Below, one piece after another: positions 34,999-45,466 of a DNA stretch of 64,000 nucleotides (positions are counted from its first letter, which is position 1; the number at the start of each line of letters is the position of its first letter). This stretch comes from Burkholderiales bacterium PBB2 (lineage in GTDB: Bacteria > Pseudomonadota > Gammaproteobacteria > Burkholderiales > Burkholderiaceae_C): positions 186,001 to 250,000 of the forward strand of contig NKIM01000003.1 of assembly GCA_002255955.1 (NCBI GenBank), read 5' to 3'. Position numbers and translations under genes: made by a program. The notes below the pieces were generated by a model. It saw nothing but the letters and a program-made list of their open reading frames with translations, searched no databases and was not told the origin of the DNA.

Positions 34999-37900
34999 TC
35001 AGGGCGCCGGGTCGGCCGGGTCGGCGGGGCGATCGGCGGGCAGGCCATGCTGCTGCAAGAGCGCTTGCAGCATGGGCGTGACCCGATCGAAATTGAACTG
35101 GCGCAGCTCGCGCGCAAAGGTTTCGAAGCGCGGGCCGAAGGCGGCGTCCCAGAGCCTGTCGTGTTCGGCCAGCAGGGCCAGGGCTTCGGGGTCACCCTCC
35201 TGCAATTGCTGCAGCAAGATGGGCCCGTGCCGCCGCAGGTCCTGGAGCTGATTGGAATCCAGCGCAGGCAGGGCCAGGGCAGAGACGGGGTGGGCGCTGC
35301 TGGCTGCAGCATCGCCGGCCAGGCCAGGGCCAGGCAGCGCGGCTTGCAGACCCGCCAGCAACTGGCTCATGCGCTGCGCCAGCCGGCCGAGCACGGCGTC
35401 CAGCTCGATGGGGTTGCTGAGTGGCACCTCGCCGCGCTGGCGCAGGGCCTGCTCCAGCGCCTCGGCCGCCTCTTGCACCTGCACCGCCCCCAGATTGCCC
35501 GCCACGCCCTTGAGCGTGTGGGCCAACATGCGCGCGGTCTGGGCATCGCCGGCGCTCAAGGCCTGCCGGATCTCGGCCGGGGCACTGCCCTGCCCTTGCA
35601 TGAATTTGGCCAGCAGCGATTGGTACAGCGCCGGCTTGTTGCCACTGCGGCGCAAACCCAGGGCCGCCTGCAGGCCCGGCACCGCTTGCAGCGCCAGCAA
35701 GGCATCAGGCGCCACGGCCGGCGGAACGGGCTGCGTGACGGGCAGCGCGTCGGACGGCGTGTCGGGCGACACCGGTTCCGGCGCGGCCGGCACGGTGGGC
35801 CCAGCCGGAGGCACGGGCACGGGCGCGGGCACGAGCGGGGGCAAGAGGCTGACACTGCGCGGCCCGGCCGGCTGGATCCAGCGCGCCACCATCTGGTAGA
35901 GCAGGTCGGGCTCGACCGGCTTGGCCAGGAAGTCGTTCATGCCGGCGTCCAGGCAGGTCTGGCGGTCGGCGGCCATGACATTGGCCGTCATCGCCACCAC
36001 GGGCAGATCCGCCAGGCCGGGCATGGCGCGCAGGGCGCGGGTGGCGTCGGGGCCATCGAGGCGCGGCATGTTCATGTCCATCAAGACCAGTGCGTAGGGC
36101 CGGGTCTTGAGAGCCTGCAAGGCCTGCTCGCCATCGCCGCAGCTGTCCACCTCCAGCCCCGCCTCGCGCAGCAGCTCGGCGGCGATCTGCAAATTGATCT
36201 CGTTGTCATCCACCAGCAGCACGCGCGCGCCGCGCAGCTCAGCCAGGCGGGCCGCGGCGGGGCTGTCGCTCAAGGCCGACACACGCTCGGCCAGGCCGGT
36301 CTCGCTGCCGCTGAGCACCAGCATCAGGTTGTCCAGCAGCACCGAGGCATTGATGGGCTTGACCATCACCGCCTCGAACTGCTCCTGCCGCGCCTGCTGC
36401 AGCACCTCCTCGCGGCCGAAGCCGGTGACCAGCATCAGATGCGGCGCCCGGCCGCGCTGCTGGGCACGCAGGCGGCGGCCGGTTTCCAGGCCATCGAGGC
36501 CGGGCATCTGCCAGTCCAGCATCACCACCTCGTAGGGCTGGGCCTGGTCCTCGGCCTGCGCAGCGGCCAGCAAGGCCTCGGCGCCGCTGGCCACGGCATC
36601 GACCTGCAGGCCAAAGCCACCCAGCGCTTCGCGCAACACGGTGCGGGCGCTGTCGTTGTCATCGACCACCAACACGCGCCGGCCCTGCAGATCGACATGG
36701 GGCGGCTCGGCCGGCAGCTCGCGCCGGCCCTTGCCCAGCAGAGCGGTGAACCAGAAGGTGGAGCCCTGGCCCGGCTGGCTGTGGACGCCGACCTCGCCGC
36801 CCATCATGTCCACCAGCTTGCGAACGATGGCCAGACCCAGCCCGGTGCCGCCGAACTGGCGGCTGGTCGAGCTGTCGGCCTGCTGGAAGCTCTGGAACAG
36901 GCTGGACATCTGCGAAGGCGTCATGCCGATGCCGGTGTCGCGCACCTCGAAGCGCAGCAACACCTCGTCCACGCCCTCGCGCAGCTTGCGCACCTGCACC
37001 GCCACCTCGCCCTGGGGCGTGAACTTGACGGCGTTGTTGCCGTAGTTGATCAGCACCTGGCCCAGGCGAAGCGGGTCGCCGATCAGTTGCTCGGGCACAT
37101 CGCGAGCGACATCGAAGATCAGCTCCAGGCCCTTGTTCGCCGCCTTCTCGGCGATCAGATTGGCGAAGTTGTTGAGCACCGCACTGAGCTGGAACTCGAT
37201 GCGTTCCAGGCCGAGCTTGTTGGCCTCGATCTTGGAATAGTCGAGGATGTCGTTGAGGATGGCCAGCAGGTGATGCGAGGACAGCTGGATCTTGTTCAGG
37301 TAGTCGCGCTGCTTGGTGTTGAGCCCGGTCTTGAGCACCAGATGGGTCATGCCGATGATGGCGTTCATCGGCGTGCGGATCTCGTGGCTCATGTTCGCCA
37401 GAAAAGTGCTCTTGGCGCTGTTGGCCAGCTCGGCCTGTTCCTTGGCCTGGCGCAGGGCTTCCGCGCTGGCATGCTCAGCGCTGACATCCTCGAAGATGGC
37501 CAGCACGCCCTCGCGGTTGTCGTCACCCAGGCGGAAGCGCTTGCCGGCGATGCGGGCCCAGAACAGGCTGCCGTCCTTGCGCACCATCTGCAGCTCGTAG
37601 TGGTGGAAGGTGTCGGCGGCAATGGCCTGATAGACCTCGCGCCCGCTGCTCTCAAAGGCTTCGTCCGAGGGGTACCAGACGCGAGTGGATTGGCCGACCA
37701 GCTCGCCCGGCCCCCAGTCAAAGATCTCTTCGAAGCGACGGTTGCAGCGCAGGATGCGGCGCTCGCTGACCAGCACGATGCCGACCGAGGCCGTCTCGAA
37801 GATCGCCTCCAGCTCTTGGGAGGCCAGACGCAGGCGGCTTTGCTCGGCCTCCAGCGCCGCCGCGGTTTCCTGCAAGCGGGTGGTGCGCTGGGCCACCAGG

Positions 37901-39087
37901 GCCTCCAGCTCGGTGTTGAAGGCGCGAATCTCGTCTTCGCTGCGTTTGCGCTCGGTGACATCGCGCAGGATGACGGTGAACAGCTGCTCGCCATCGACGG
38001 TGATGTGAGAGATCGAGGCATCGGCCGGGAACTCCTCCCCATCGAAGCGGCGGCCATAGACCACTGCCGCCTGGCCCATGGCGCGCGCGTTGGGGCTGCT
38101 GTGCGCGAAGGCGTCCATGCGCTCACCATGGCCCTGGCGGAAGCGATCGGGCAGCAAATCGTGGACCGAGCTGCCGATCAGCTCGCGCTCCAGGCAGCGG
38201 AACATCTGCGCCGCGGCGGCGTTGCACATGGTGATGCGGTGCGAGGTGTCGACCGTGATAATGGCATCCATGGCCGTGTTGAAGATGGCGGCCAGGCGGG
38301 CGCGGCTGCTCTCCAGCTCATGGCGCGCCTCACGGATGCGCTCGGTCAAGGTGTTGAAGCTCAGGGCCAGGCGCATGACCTCGCGGGGCCCGGTCTCCGG
38401 CACCGGCCGGTCGATGTCGCCGCGCTCCGAGAACTGCAGAGCCGCCGCCTCCAGGCGCGCGAGCGGCTGGGTCACGCGCCGGCGCAGCAGCCAGGACAGG
38501 ACCAGCATCAAGGCCACCGACACGCCCAGCTGCGGCCAGAAGCGGCGCATGGCTTCGTACTCGGTGCGGGCGTACTCGTGGCCCAGCTGGTACTCCAGCC
38601 AGATCACGCCGCGCCCGGCGTCGCGCAGCTGGCGCCCATCGCGACCAATGAAAAAAGGCTGCATGACCGAGACCCGCAAGCCATCGGCCGACACCGCCAG
38701 ATCCGGCCGCCGACTGCCCACCGCGCGCTGAAAACGCGCCGCATCAAACCCGGGCAAGACCTGGGCTGCCGGGCGGTCCTGCCAGGCCAGGCGGTGGGCC
38801 AGGCGCACCGTGCCGGTGGCGTCAACCAGGGCGATCTGGGTGATGCGGGGCTCGGCCGCTTCGACCGAAAGATCGGAGGCCACATGGTCGGGCCGGTCCT
38901 GCCAATCCTGCTCGGCGCCGCGAGCCAGGGCCTCGGCGCGCTGGAGCGCATCATGCTCGGCGCGCTCCAGCACCGCCTCGCGCCCGCGCGACACCCCATC
39001 GGCAAAGGACAAGACCAGCGCCAGCACCAGCACCGCCAACACCGCCAGGGGCAGCGTGGTGCGCAGGGAGCTGCGATGGCGGTTCAT
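34999..39087 (-). CDS. Hybrid sensor histidine kinase with two receivers and HPt
   Basis: The 1362-residue membrane protein has one helix near residue 10-28, a periplasmic sensor region (about 29-183), a second helix (about 184-202), a HAMP domain, two PAS domains with a coiled-coil linker, then the kinase core. The phospho-acceptor His is H568 in [10 protein letters not shown], followed by the ATPase with DTGIGM and GGTGLGLAI. Two receiver domains follow (D858 and D1004), a proline-rich linker, and an HPt domain with H1190 in [13 protein letters not shown]. The start overlaps the stop of the upstream binding-protein gene by four bases, so sensor and receptor are coupled. Its target is probably the HD-GYP regulator downstream. 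Confidence 0.95.
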   Translation of the reverse strand: MNRHRSSLRTTLPLAVLAVLVLALVLSFADGVSRGREAVLERAEHDALQRAEALARGAEQDWQDRPDHVASDLSVEAAEPRITQIALVDATGTVRLAHRLAWQDRPAAQVLPGFDAARFQRAVGSRRPDLAVSADGLRVSVMQPFFIGRDGRQLRDAGRGVIWLEYQLGHEYARTEYEAMRRFWPQLGVSVALMLVLSWLLRRRVTQPLARLEAAALQFSERGDIDRPVPETGPREVMRLALSFNTLTERIREARHELESSRARLAAIFNTAMDAIITVDTSHRITMCNAAAAQMFRCLERELIGSSVHDLLPDRFRQGHGERMDAFAHSSPNARAMGQAAVVYGRRFDGEEFPADASISHITVDGEQLFTVILRDVTERKRSEDEIRAFNTELEALVAQRTTRLQETAAALEAEQSRLRLASQELEAIFETASVGIVLVSERRILRCNRRFEEIFDWGPGELVGQSTRVWYPSDEAFESSGREVYQAIAADTFHHYELQMVRKDGSLFWARIAGKRFRLGDDNREGVLAIFEDVSAEHASAEALRQAKEQAELANSAKSTFLANMSHEIRTPMNAIIGMTHLVLKTGLNTKQRDYLNKIQLSSHHLLAILNDILDYSKIEANKLGLERIEFQLSAVLNNFANLIAEKAANKGLELIFDVARDVPEQLIGDPLRLGQVLINYGNNAVKFTPQGEVAVQVRKLREGVDEVLLRFEVRDTGIGMTPSQMSSLFQSFQQADSSTSRQFGGTGLGLAIVRKLVDMMGGEVGVHSQPGQGSTFWFTALLGKGRRELPAEPPHVDLQGRRVLVVDDNDSARTVLREALGGFGLQVDAVASGAEALLAAAQAEDQAQPYEVVMLDWQMPGLDGLETGRRLRAQQRGRAPHLMLVTGFGREEVLQQARQEQFEAVMVKPINASVLLDNLMLVLSGSETGLAERVSALSDSPAAARLAELRGARVLLVDDNEINLQIAAELLREAGLEVDSCGDGEQALQALKTRPYALVLMDMNMPRLDGPDATRALRAMPGLADLPVVAMTANVMAADRQTCLDAGMNDFLAKPVEPDLLYQMVARWIQPAGPRSVSLLPPLVPAPVPVPPAGPTVPAAPEPVSPDTPSDALPVTQPVPPAVAPDALLALQAVPGLQAALGLRRSGNKPALYQSLLAKFMQGQGSAPAEIRQALSAGDAQTARMLAHTLKGVAGNLGAVQVQEAAEALEQALRQRGEVPLSNPIELDAVLGRLAQRMSQLLAGLQAALPGPGLAGDAAASSAHPVSALALPALDSNQLQDLRRHGPILLQQLQEGDPEALALLAEHDRLWDAAFGPRFETFARELRQFNFDRVTPMLQALLQQHGLPADRPADPADPAP

Positions 39088-40109
39088 GACTCCGGCAAGC
39101 CCCGCACATCCACCAGAGACTGCAGATCGAGGGGCTTGGCCAGCAATCCCTGCTGCTGCATCACCGTCATCAGGCTGCGCGCCGACTGCTGCACCAGGCC
39201 GCCGGCGCCGAGCAGGCTGCGGTTCTCGGCCAGGTCCGGCAGCAGCAGGCCGCGGAAGGCGCTGGGCACCTGCTCGGGCGGCAGCTGCAAGCGGGGCGCC
39301 AGCAGCAGATGGGCCCGCGCCGGATCTCGCCGCAAAAAGGCCAGGGCCGAAAAATGGGCCGCCACCAAACGCCGGATGGCCAGGCTTTGCTGCTCGAACA
39401 CCGAGCCCTGCACCGCCAGCACGTCGACGATGCGCCCGGGGATGGCACTGCTGTCAAACAGGCGCTGGGCGCCCAGCTGCTCCAGCCGGTTGGCCCAGGG
39501 CTCGGCGCTGACCACCGCGTCCACTCCACCGATGCGGTACGCATCGACACTGCGGTCCAGGGTGATCACCACCTTGTGCACCTGCTCCACCGAGAGCTGT
39601 GCTGCGTCGAGTGCGGCGCCCAGCATCAGTGCGCCGGTGGCGCTGTCCTCCACGCCGATGCGCAAGCCCTTGAGCGCGCGCAGCTGGTCCACGCCGGGCC
39701 GGGCCAGCACCACATCGGCCCCGGCCGACTGGTCGAGCACCAGGGCCACGCGCAGGTCCACGCCATCGGCGCGCGCGCTCAGCAGCTCATCGAGGGTCAG
39801 GGTGGCGGCTTCCAGCTGACCGGTGGCCAGGGCGCGCAAGGTGTCGGTGTTGGAGCGCAGCTCCACCAGGCGCAGCAGTTGCTCGTCCAGCAAGCCCAGC
39901 TCGCGCGCCAGGAAGAGCAGCTCATAGCCCGGGAAGACGATGCTGCCCACGCGCAGCGGCGGCAGCGGCGCCTGGCAACCGCTCAGCGCGCCGCCTAGGC
40001 CGGCCGACAGCGCGCCGGCAGCGACCCGGCGCAAGGCCCGGCGACGATCCGGCCGCAGCGTGAGCGCCGCGGGGCCAGCCCCATCGCAAGGAAACCGAAG
40101 CACAGGCAT
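39084..40109 (-). CDS. NMT1/THI5-like substrate-binding lipoprotein
   Basis: The 341-residue protein has a twin-arginine-like, lipobox-containing export signal ([24 protein letters not shown]). The mature part is a periplasmic binding fold of the NMT1/THI5 or SsuA type: [21 protein letters not shown] and [18 protein letters not shown]. These normally feed ABC importers of sulfonates, nitrate or thiamine precursors. Here no transporter is present, and the gene is translationally coupled to a hybrid sensor kinase, so it probably acts as the ligand receptor. The ATG at 40109 is preceded by a purine-rich ribosome site. Confidence 0.85.
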   Translation of the reverse strand: MPVLRFPCDGAGPAALTLRPDRRRALRRVAAGALSAGLGGALSGCQAPLPPLRVGSIVFPGYELLFLARELGLLDEQLLRLVELRSNTDTLRALATGQLEAATLTLDELLSARADGVDLRVALVLDQSAGADVVLARPGVDQLRALKGLRIGVEDSATGALMLGAALDAAQLSVEQVHKVVITLDRSVDAYRIGGVDAVVSAEPWANRLEQLGAQRLFDSSAIPGRIVDVLAVQGSVFEQQSLAIRRLVAAHFSALAFLRRDPARAHLLLAPRLQLPPEQVPSAFRGLLLPDLAENRSLLGAGGLVQQSARSLMTVMQQQGLLAKPLDLQSLVDVRGLPES

Positions 40110-40263
40110 GCAGGACATCCTCTCCATCGACGCAGCCGCGTCGAACACCGACTATACGAGGCCGGGCCGGGCGGAAAGCGAAGAAAAGCAGGGCTGTGGC
40201 GCCCAGGATTCGCGGCCCGGGCAGTCCGTGTGAATCGGCGCCTAGACCGGAGTGCCGGCGCGG

Positions 40264-41385
40264 CTAGCCCTGGGTGAAGAACTGGTAGCGCCCTTTGCCC
40301 TCGCGCTTGGCGCGGTACATGGCGGCATCGGCCTTGCGGCGCAGCTCGGCGCCGCTGTCGGCATCGTCAGGGAAGCCGGCAATGCCCACGCTGGCGCCCA
40401 CCTGCAGCATCCGGCCTTCGATCTGGCAGGGCTGGGAGACGGCCGTGATCAGGCTCTGTGCCACCTTGGCCGCCGCGCCCAGCTCGCTCATGGCCGGCAG
40501 GATGACCAGGAACTCATCGCCGCCGATGCGCGCCACCGTGTCCTGGGCCCGCAGGCAGGCACGCATGCGCTGCGCCACCTCGCGCAGCACCTGGTCGCCG
40601 ACCGGGTGGCCGTGGTTGTCGTTGATGGCCTTGAAACCATCCAGGTCGACGAACAGCACGGCCAGTTTGCCGCCGCTGCGGCGGGCCTGGTGCATGGCCA
40701 CGCCGATGCGGTCCTCGACCAGGCGCATGGAGGGCAGGCCGGTCAGCTGGTCGTGCGTGGCGCTGCGCTCGATCACCTGGCGCTGCGCCTCCAGCTCGCC
40801 CAGCAGGTCGAGCAAGGCCGCGTTCTGCGCCCCGACCGCGCGGATGATGAAGTAGACGAACACCAGGCTGACGAAGATCAAGGTCAGCCAGGCCGAAGGC
40901 AGGGTTTGGTAGCGCTCCAGGTTGATGGAGGCGTGCAGCCAGCCGCCGACATGGCCGGCGCCCGCCACGCCCAGCACCAGCACCAGGCTCAGCGCCAGCA
41001 GCAAGGTGATGCGCACCGAATGGACGATGCCGGCGATCAGGCAGCTCAGCACCAGCCAGAAGATGCTGGACGCGGCGATGCCGAAGCTGAACACGCCCGA
41101 CACGCCCACCACCCAGCACAGGCCGATGAACAAGGCCGAGAGCAGCGTCTCGCTGAGGCGTTTGCGATTGCAATAGACCGCCAGCACGGTGCCGCCAAGA
41201 AGGATGTGCACCCAGTACACCGGCAACCAGCCCGTGCCCAGGCTGCGCATCACCGACAGCGGCATGCCGATGCCGGCAATCACCAGCAGGCCGGCCCACA
41301 GGCGCTCCAAAAAAGTGCGCTTGATCGCCGCCAGGCGCACTTCCAGGCTGGGGGCCTCGCCCTGCGAGCCGTCTTTGCTTTTCAT
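40264..41385 (-). CDS. Membrane-bound diguanylate cyclase (GGDEF)
   Basis: The 373-residue protein has about six membrane helices in its first 200 residues, then a short linker and a GGDEF domain with LTGLPSMRLVEDR, VDLDGFKAINDNHGH and the intact active-site motif RIGGDEFLV. It should make cyclic di-GMP. No RxxD inhibitory site was seen just before GGDEF. The start at 41385 was chosen because the upstream extension lacks coding character. It lies next to the HD-GYP operon, so both synthesis and breakdown of the messenger are encoded here. Confidence 0.92.
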   Translation of the reverse strand: MKSKDGSQGEAPSLEVRLAAIKRTFLERLWAGLLVIAGIGMPLSVMRSLGTGWLPVYWVHILLGGTVLAVYCNRKRLSETLLSALFIGLCWVVGVSGVFSFGIAASSIFWLVLSCLIAGIVHSVRITLLLALSLVLVLGVAGAGHVGGWLHASINLERYQTLPSAWLTLIFVSLVFVYFIIRAVGAQNAALLDLLGELEAQRQVIERSATHDQLTGLPSMRLVEDRIGVAMHQARRSGGKLAVLFVDLDGFKAINDNHGHPVGDQVLREVAQRMRACLRAQDTVARIGGDEFLVILPAMSELGAAAKVAQSLITAVSQPCQIEGRMLQVGASVGIAGFPDDADSGAELRRKADAAMYRAKREGKGRYQFFTQG

Positions 41386-41592
41386 GCCGTCAAACACGGG
41401 CGCACCCCAGAGCGGCCATACGGCGGCCCAAGACGCGGGCACCCGCGCAGCACAGGGTCTCGCACAGCGAGGCCACAAAAGACACAGGCCGAAACCGGCA
41501 CGGACAAGAAAACAAGGCAGGCAAGATCAAGAAACCCGGAAGGCGGGCCAGTTCGGGCAGGTGGGGCGCGGCGATGGTAGCAGCGGCAGGTG

Positions 41593-42534
41593 TCAGGCCG
41601 GCGCCTGGTAGACCAGCACCTTGAGCGCGCGCTCGTCCGAGATATCGGCAAAAGCGGGCGGATTCTCAAGCCGGCGCAGAAAGCGCAGCTCAGGTGCCAG
41701 CTCGGCCATCTGATCCTGCAAAAAAGCCATGCCCAGCTTGGGCGTGTTCAGACAGAGCAAGACCTGGCCCCCAGGCGTGAGCAAATCGGGCAGGCGGCGC
41801 ATCAGGCGGGCGTAGTCCTTGGTGGCCACGAAGCTGCCTTTTTGGTAGCTGGGCGGGTCCAGGATGATGAGCGGATACGGGCCGGCGCGGCCGATCTTGC
41901 CCCAGGAGTTGAAGATGTCGTGGGCCAGAAAGCTGGCGCCGCTGCTCAGGCCATTGAGCGCATGGTTGCGCCGGCCGGTGGCCAGGGCCCCGTCGCTCAT
42001 GTCCACATTGATCACCTGGCCGGCCCCGGCGCGCAAGGCCACCACCGAGAAGGCGCAGGTGTAGGCAAACAGATTGAGCACCTTGAGGCGCTCGGGCTGC
42101 GGCTGCGCCGCCACCTGCTCGGCCAACCAGCGCCGGCCCTCGGCCATGTCCAGGAACAGGCCGTGGTTCTGGCCCTTGAGCACATGCACCAGATAGCGCG
42201 CGCCCTGCTCGCTCACGACGTGAGGCTCGGGCACCTGGCCGGCCATCAGCCGGGTTTCCAGCTGGCCCTCGGCGCGGCATTGGTAGACCCAGTTCAGCGC
42301 CTGCCCGGGCGCGATCTCGGCCAGGCGTCGGGCCAGGGCCTCATGCACGGCGGCAAGCTGGTCCTCGCCGGCCGGCGCGAAGCTGGTCAGCACAAAGACA
42401 GGCGGAAAAGCATCGAGCGACCATTGCTCGCATCCGGGGAACAGGCCGCCGCGGCCATGGAAGAGGCGTTGGGCCTCGCTGGGCAGAGAAGCCATCTGGG
42501 CGATGGCGTGGAGAAGCGCTTGCATGGGCGGCAT
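41593..42534 (-). CDS. Class I SAM-dependent methyltransferase (RlmI-like fold)
   Basis: The 313-residue protein matches the methyltransferase domain of the RlmI/YccW rRNA cytosine methyltransferase family. Motif I region is VLNLFAYTCAFSVVALRAGA, followed by NVDMSDGAL and the catalytic-type motif LDPPSYQKGSF. It lacks the PUA domain of E. coli RlmI and is shorter, so the target may differ. The start at 42534 is one of two close ATGs. It follows two small genes on the same strand. Confidence 0.82.
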   Translation of the reverse strand: MPPMQALLHAIAQMASLPSEAQRLFHGRGGLFPGCEQWSLDAFPPVFVLTSFAPAGEDQLAAVHEALARRLAEIAPGQALNWVYQCRAEGQLETRLMAGQVPEPHVVSEQGARYLVHVLKGQNHGLFLDMAEGRRWLAEQVAAQPQPERLKVLNLFAYTCAFSVVALRAGAGQVINVDMSDGALATGRRNHALNGLSSGASFLAHDIFNSWGKIGRAGPYPLIILDPPSYQKGSFVATKDYARLMRRLPDLLTPGGQVLLCLNTPKLGMAFLQDQMAELAPELRFLRRLENPPAFADISDERALKVLVYQAPA

Positions 42535-42550
42535 TCTCGCCGCCCGGGCG

Positions 42551-42916
42551 TCAGTCCTTCGCTGGCGCGGCGACAGGAGCGGAGGCCGCGGCGTCCGGCA
42601 AGGGGTAGGCATCGGCCACATAAGCCGGCCCCTTCATCACCCGCACGACAAAGCAGCCGGTGGCCACAGCAATCCACAAGCTCCAGTGCAGCAACAGCCA
42701 GCCCAGCAGGCCGTACATCCACAGGCCCAGCGCACGCTCGGCCGGGCCCGCTGGCGCATCGACCGAAGACCAGCTGGCCAGCCACAAAGCACCCAGGGCC
42801 AGCAGTGGCAAGGCCGTGCCCCAGAACAGCAGGGCCGGCAGGCGGCGCCAGATGCGCTGCTCCAGGCCCGGCGCTGCCTTGTGAAAACCTGGGAGCTTCT
42901 GGAACAAGCGGGACAT
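42551..42916 (-). CDS. Hypothetical two-helix membrane protein
   Basis: The 121-residue protein has two hydrophobic segments (LPALLFWGTALPLLALGALWL and LWMYGLLGWLLLHWSLWIAVA, each with helix-like spacing) and a charged, alanine/proline-rich C-terminus. It lies 16 bp before the methyltransferase gene and 36 bp after the DUF2256 gene, on the same strand, probably in one operon. No family is recognised. Confidence 0.7.
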   Translation of the reverse strand: MSRLFQKLPGFHKAAPGLEQRIWRRLPALLFWGTALPLLALGALWLASWSSVDAPAGPAERALGLWMYGLLGWLLLHWSLWIAVATGCFVVRVMKGPAYVADAYPLPDAAASAPVAAPAKD

Positions 42917-42952
42917 GGTGAAAGCGCCTTTCGCTCGGGGTGGCCGGGTGAC

Positions 42953-43135
42953 TCAGCCCGCCTTCGCGGGGCTGCGTCGGCAGCGCTCGGAACAGTACTT
43001 GACCTCGGCCCAGTTCTTGGCCCAGCTGCGGCGCCAGCTCATGGGCCGACCGCAGGCCAGGCAGGGCTTGGACGGCAGGCTGGCCTTGTTGCCGCGAAAA
43101 GAACCCGGCGCCTCGCTGCGTGACTTTTCTTTCAT
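42953..43135 (-). CDS. DUF2256 small zinc-ribbon protein
   Basis: The 60-residue protein matches DUF2256: CLACGRPMSWRRSWAKNWAEV followed by KYCSERCRR, giving a CxxC...CxxxC metal-binding pattern. These small proteins often lie next to photolyase/cryptochrome genes; here the photolyase-like gene is 37 kb away. The start at 43135 has a short GAAAAG-type leader. Confidence 0.85.
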   Translation of the reverse strand: MKEKSRSEAPGSFRGNKASLPSKPCLACGRPMSWRRSWAKNWAEVKYCSERCRRSPAKAG

Positions 43136-43364
43136 GCCGGCACGATACGCCAAAGCCAGAGCGGACTTGTGACCGGGGTCAAAGGCCGCAGCAAAGCGCG
43201 CTGAGGCCGGGTGGCGCGTGGGAAAAGGCCGCATGGCATCTGTGACGAAACGCACAGACCGCATGAGCCGCGCGGACTATCGTTGCATCCATCGTCAGCA
43301 CAGGCATGGCCTCCAGGCACGCCCCCTCCCCTCGCGCCGACACACCGCCCAGGAAAGCAGCACC

Positions 43365-43670
43365 ATGAAGCTCTCGTTCAGCTCAGACACCCAGTTCGCT
43401 CCCTGCGAAACCGAAGCCTGGCGCTGCCCTTGCTGCAACAGCGGCGTGCACCGTGTCAGCCGCCGCACCCTGGACCGGATCTGGAGCTGGCTGGTGCCAT
43501 CCTGGCGCTACCGCTGCCGCGACCGGCAATGCGGCTGGGAAGGGCTGGTCGCCCTGAGCCGGCTCAGCGAGCGCCAGCGCCACGCCCACGAGCGCAACCC
43601 CTATCGGCACCGCAGCTCCGAGCTGCCGCGCCGGGCGCGCATCGGGCAGCTCGTGCGCGGCTGGCACTGA
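43365..43670 (+). CDS. Small zinc-ribbon-like protein
   Basis: The 101-residue protein has a CPCC motif (WRCPCCNSG) and a second pair in RYRCRDRQCGWEG, making a four-cysteine ribbon, followed by a basic C-terminus. The ATG at 43365 follows an AGGAAAG ribosome site. It could bind nucleic acid or be a membrane-associated small protein; the sequence does not decide. The 229-bp gap to the divergent DUF2256 gene should hold both promoters. Confidence 0.7.
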   Translation: MKLSFSSDTQFAPCETEAWRCPCCNSGVHRVSRRTLDRIWSWLVPSWRYRCRDRQCGWEGLVALSRLSERQRHAHERNPYRHRSSELPRRARIGQLVRGWH

Positions 43671-43707
43671 CCCCGTTTCCCTGCCCCGGTTTCCCGGCGC
43701 AAGCCCG

Positions 43708-44385
43708 TCAAACCTGCACAAGCCCCAGCTCGGCCAGCAGCTCCGAGAACTCACCGTACAGCGCCTGGCCGCGGATCACGCGACGGCCCGCCGGCGTTTC
43801 GCACACCAGGGCCGGCACGCCGTGCAAGCCCAGCTCGCGCATCAAGGCTTGGCTCTGCTCGCGGCGCTGCGCCTCCAGCGCCAGTAGATCGGCATCGGCC
43901 GCCTGCAGCCGCTCGGCCGCGGCGCGCAAGCCGTGTGCGTGCAGCAGCTCGACCAGGGGTGGCCGTGCCGTGATGTCCAGGCCCTCGACGTAGCGGGCCT
44001 GCTGGATGTGGCGCAAAGCGTCCAGCTCGCGCTCGGGCGCCGTCAGGGCCACGGCGCTCAGGGCCAGATAGGCCGGGCCGGCATCGAAGCTGGCGCCGAT
44101 CTGGCCCAGCACCTCGCGGCGGTAGCGCTCGCTGAAGCGCTGGCCGGTGAGCTGCTCGATGCGCACATCGTTGGCCCAGGCGTAGTCGGCAAAGCCGGCG
44201 TCCATGCGGCGCGCCCCGCTGCCGCTGAACAAGCCTGTGGGCGCCAGGCTCAGGCCGGTGCCCGGCACGCCCTGCAAATGCACCGCCAGGCGATCGATCA
44301 AGGGCGCGGCGCCGTAGCACCAGCCGCACAGGGGGTCGAACAGATAGTGCAGGCTCAGGCCCGTGGCTGCGCCGCGGCTCACCAT
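43708..44385 (-). CDS. DsbA-family oxidoreductase (FrnE-like)
   Basis: The 225-residue cytoplasmic protein has the DsbA/FrnE active site FDPLCGWCYG near residue 16-25, followed by the all-helical insertion of the family and the cis-proline loop GVPALV. It has no signal peptide. It overlaps the upstream metallo-hydrolase gene by seven bases. It is likely a thiol-disulfide oxidoreductase or dithiol isomerase-like enzyme in a LysR-controlled unit. Confidence 0.88.
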   Translation of the reverse strand: MVSRGAATGLSLHYLFDPLCGWCYGAAPLIDRLAVHLQGVPGTGLSLAPTGLFSGSGARRMDAGFADYAWANDVRIEQLTGQRFSERYRREVLGQIGASFDAGPAYLALSAVALTAPERELDALRHIQQARYVEGLDITARPPLVELLHAHGLRAAAERLQAADADLLALEAQRREQSQALMRELGLHGVPALVCETPAGRRVIRGQALYGEFSELLAELGLVQV

Positions 44386-45293
44386 TTCATTTCACCGGTG
44401 TTGACCTTGGCGCCGATGTCCAGGGACAGCGCGCCCTCGCTCAAGTTGGGGTAGGCCTTCTTCATGGCCGCGATCAGATCGGCGCTCTGGGTGTGGGCGG
44501 CCAAGTTCTTCTCGAAGCTGAGCAGATAGTCCTTGGTGAAGCGGATGGCGCTGGCATCCAGCGGGGTGCCGGCCGCCATATGACCGGGCACCACCTGGGC
44601 CGGCTTCAGGGCGGCCATCTCGTCCAGCTGGGCCACCCAGGCGGCGCGCTCGGCGGCGCTTTGGGTATCGGCCGTCCATACATGCATCTGGCCGACCACG
44701 GCGATATTGCCGACGATGGCCTTGATGGACGGGATCCAGGCGTAGGGGCGGTGCGCCAGCAGGCCTTGTGTGCCGCGGATTTCGATGGTCTGGCCGTCCA
44801 AGGTCAAGGTGTTGCCCTCGATGGCGCGCGGCAGCACCGGTTGGCTCGGCGCATTGGCGCCCATCTTGGGGCCCCAGAAAGCCAGCTTGCCGGCCATCTT
44901 GGGCGCCAGCTTGGCCAGCACGGCGGGGGTGCTCAGCACCTCGGCCTGCGGAAAGATCTGCTTCAGGGTCTCGACGCCGAAGTAGTAGTCCGGGTCGGCC
45001 TGGCTGACGTAGATGGTGCGCAACGTGCGGCCGCTGTCCAGCACCTGGGCGGCGATGCGCAGGGCGTCGGCGCGGGTGAAGCCGGCGTCGATGACCATGG
45101 CCTCTTTCTCGCCGTAGATCAGGGTCGAGTTGACGTTGAAGCTGCGGCTGTCGGCGTTGTAGACCTTGAGGCTCAGAGCCGGGGCGGTGGCCGGCGTGCT
45201 GGCCGGGCTGACATCGGCGGCCTGGGCCAGCGAAGCGGTGGCGCCCAGGCTCAGGGCGGTGGCGGTGGCCAAAACGGTGCTGCGGAAGTTCAT
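44379..45293 (-). CDS. Exported MBL-fold protein with degenerate metal site
   Basis: The 304-residue protein has a signal peptide (LATATALSLGATASLAQA) and a metallo-beta-lactamase fold: STLIYGEKEAMVIDAGF and, later, VVPGHMAAG. The metal-binding HxHxDH motif is changed to SQADPDYYFG: both His of HxH, and the His after Asp, are lost. A later conserved His (PGHM) remains. The protein may be a non-canonical metal enzyme or a binding protein. It is divergent from a LysR regulator and co-transcribed with the DsbA-family gene. Confidence 0.85.
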   Translation of the reverse strand: MNFRSTVLATATALSLGATASLAQAADVSPASTPATAPALSLKVYNADSRSFNVNSTLIYGEKEAMVIDAGFTRADALRIAAQVLDSGRTLRTIYVSQADPDYYFGVETLKQIFPQAEVLSTPAVLAKLAPKMAGKLAFWGPKMGANAPSQPVLPRAIEGNTLTLDGQTIEIRGTQGLLAHRPYAWIPSIKAIVGNIAVVGQMHVWTADTQSAAERAAWVAQLDEMAALKPAQVVPGHMAAGTPLDASAIRFTKDYLLSFEKNLAAHTQSADLIAAMKKAYPNLSEGALSLDIGAKVNTGEMKW

Positions 45294-45466
45294 GGTGGGT
45301 TCTCCAATCGGTGGCGGCCGGGGCCGCCGGGGTATGAGGTTCAGCGAAAGCGGCGGAGGACCGGGTTGGGCCCGGGCCTCTACGCGATGAAACGAACTTT
45401 AATTTCGCAAAACGATCAGATAAACCACCTAAACTTCACATCACTGTTTCACGTTTCGAGCAAATC
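45294..45466. promoter_or_regulatory. Divergent promoter region, LysR regulator and MBL/DsbA operon
   Basis: The 173-bp gap contains an AT-rich block (about 45395-45460) that stands out from the GC-rich surroundings. It includes the imperfect palindrome TCGCAAAACGA (45405-45415) and AAACG/CGTTT half-sites at larger spacing. LysR regulators bind inverted repeats with T-N11-A in exactly this position. Confidence 0.55.

Noticed and set aside
33895-39819. A 1974-codon open frame on the plus strand
   Set aside because: It is antisense to the hybrid kinase, HD-GYP and binding-protein genes, whose minus-strand products have clear domains. Long antisense frames are common at this GC content.
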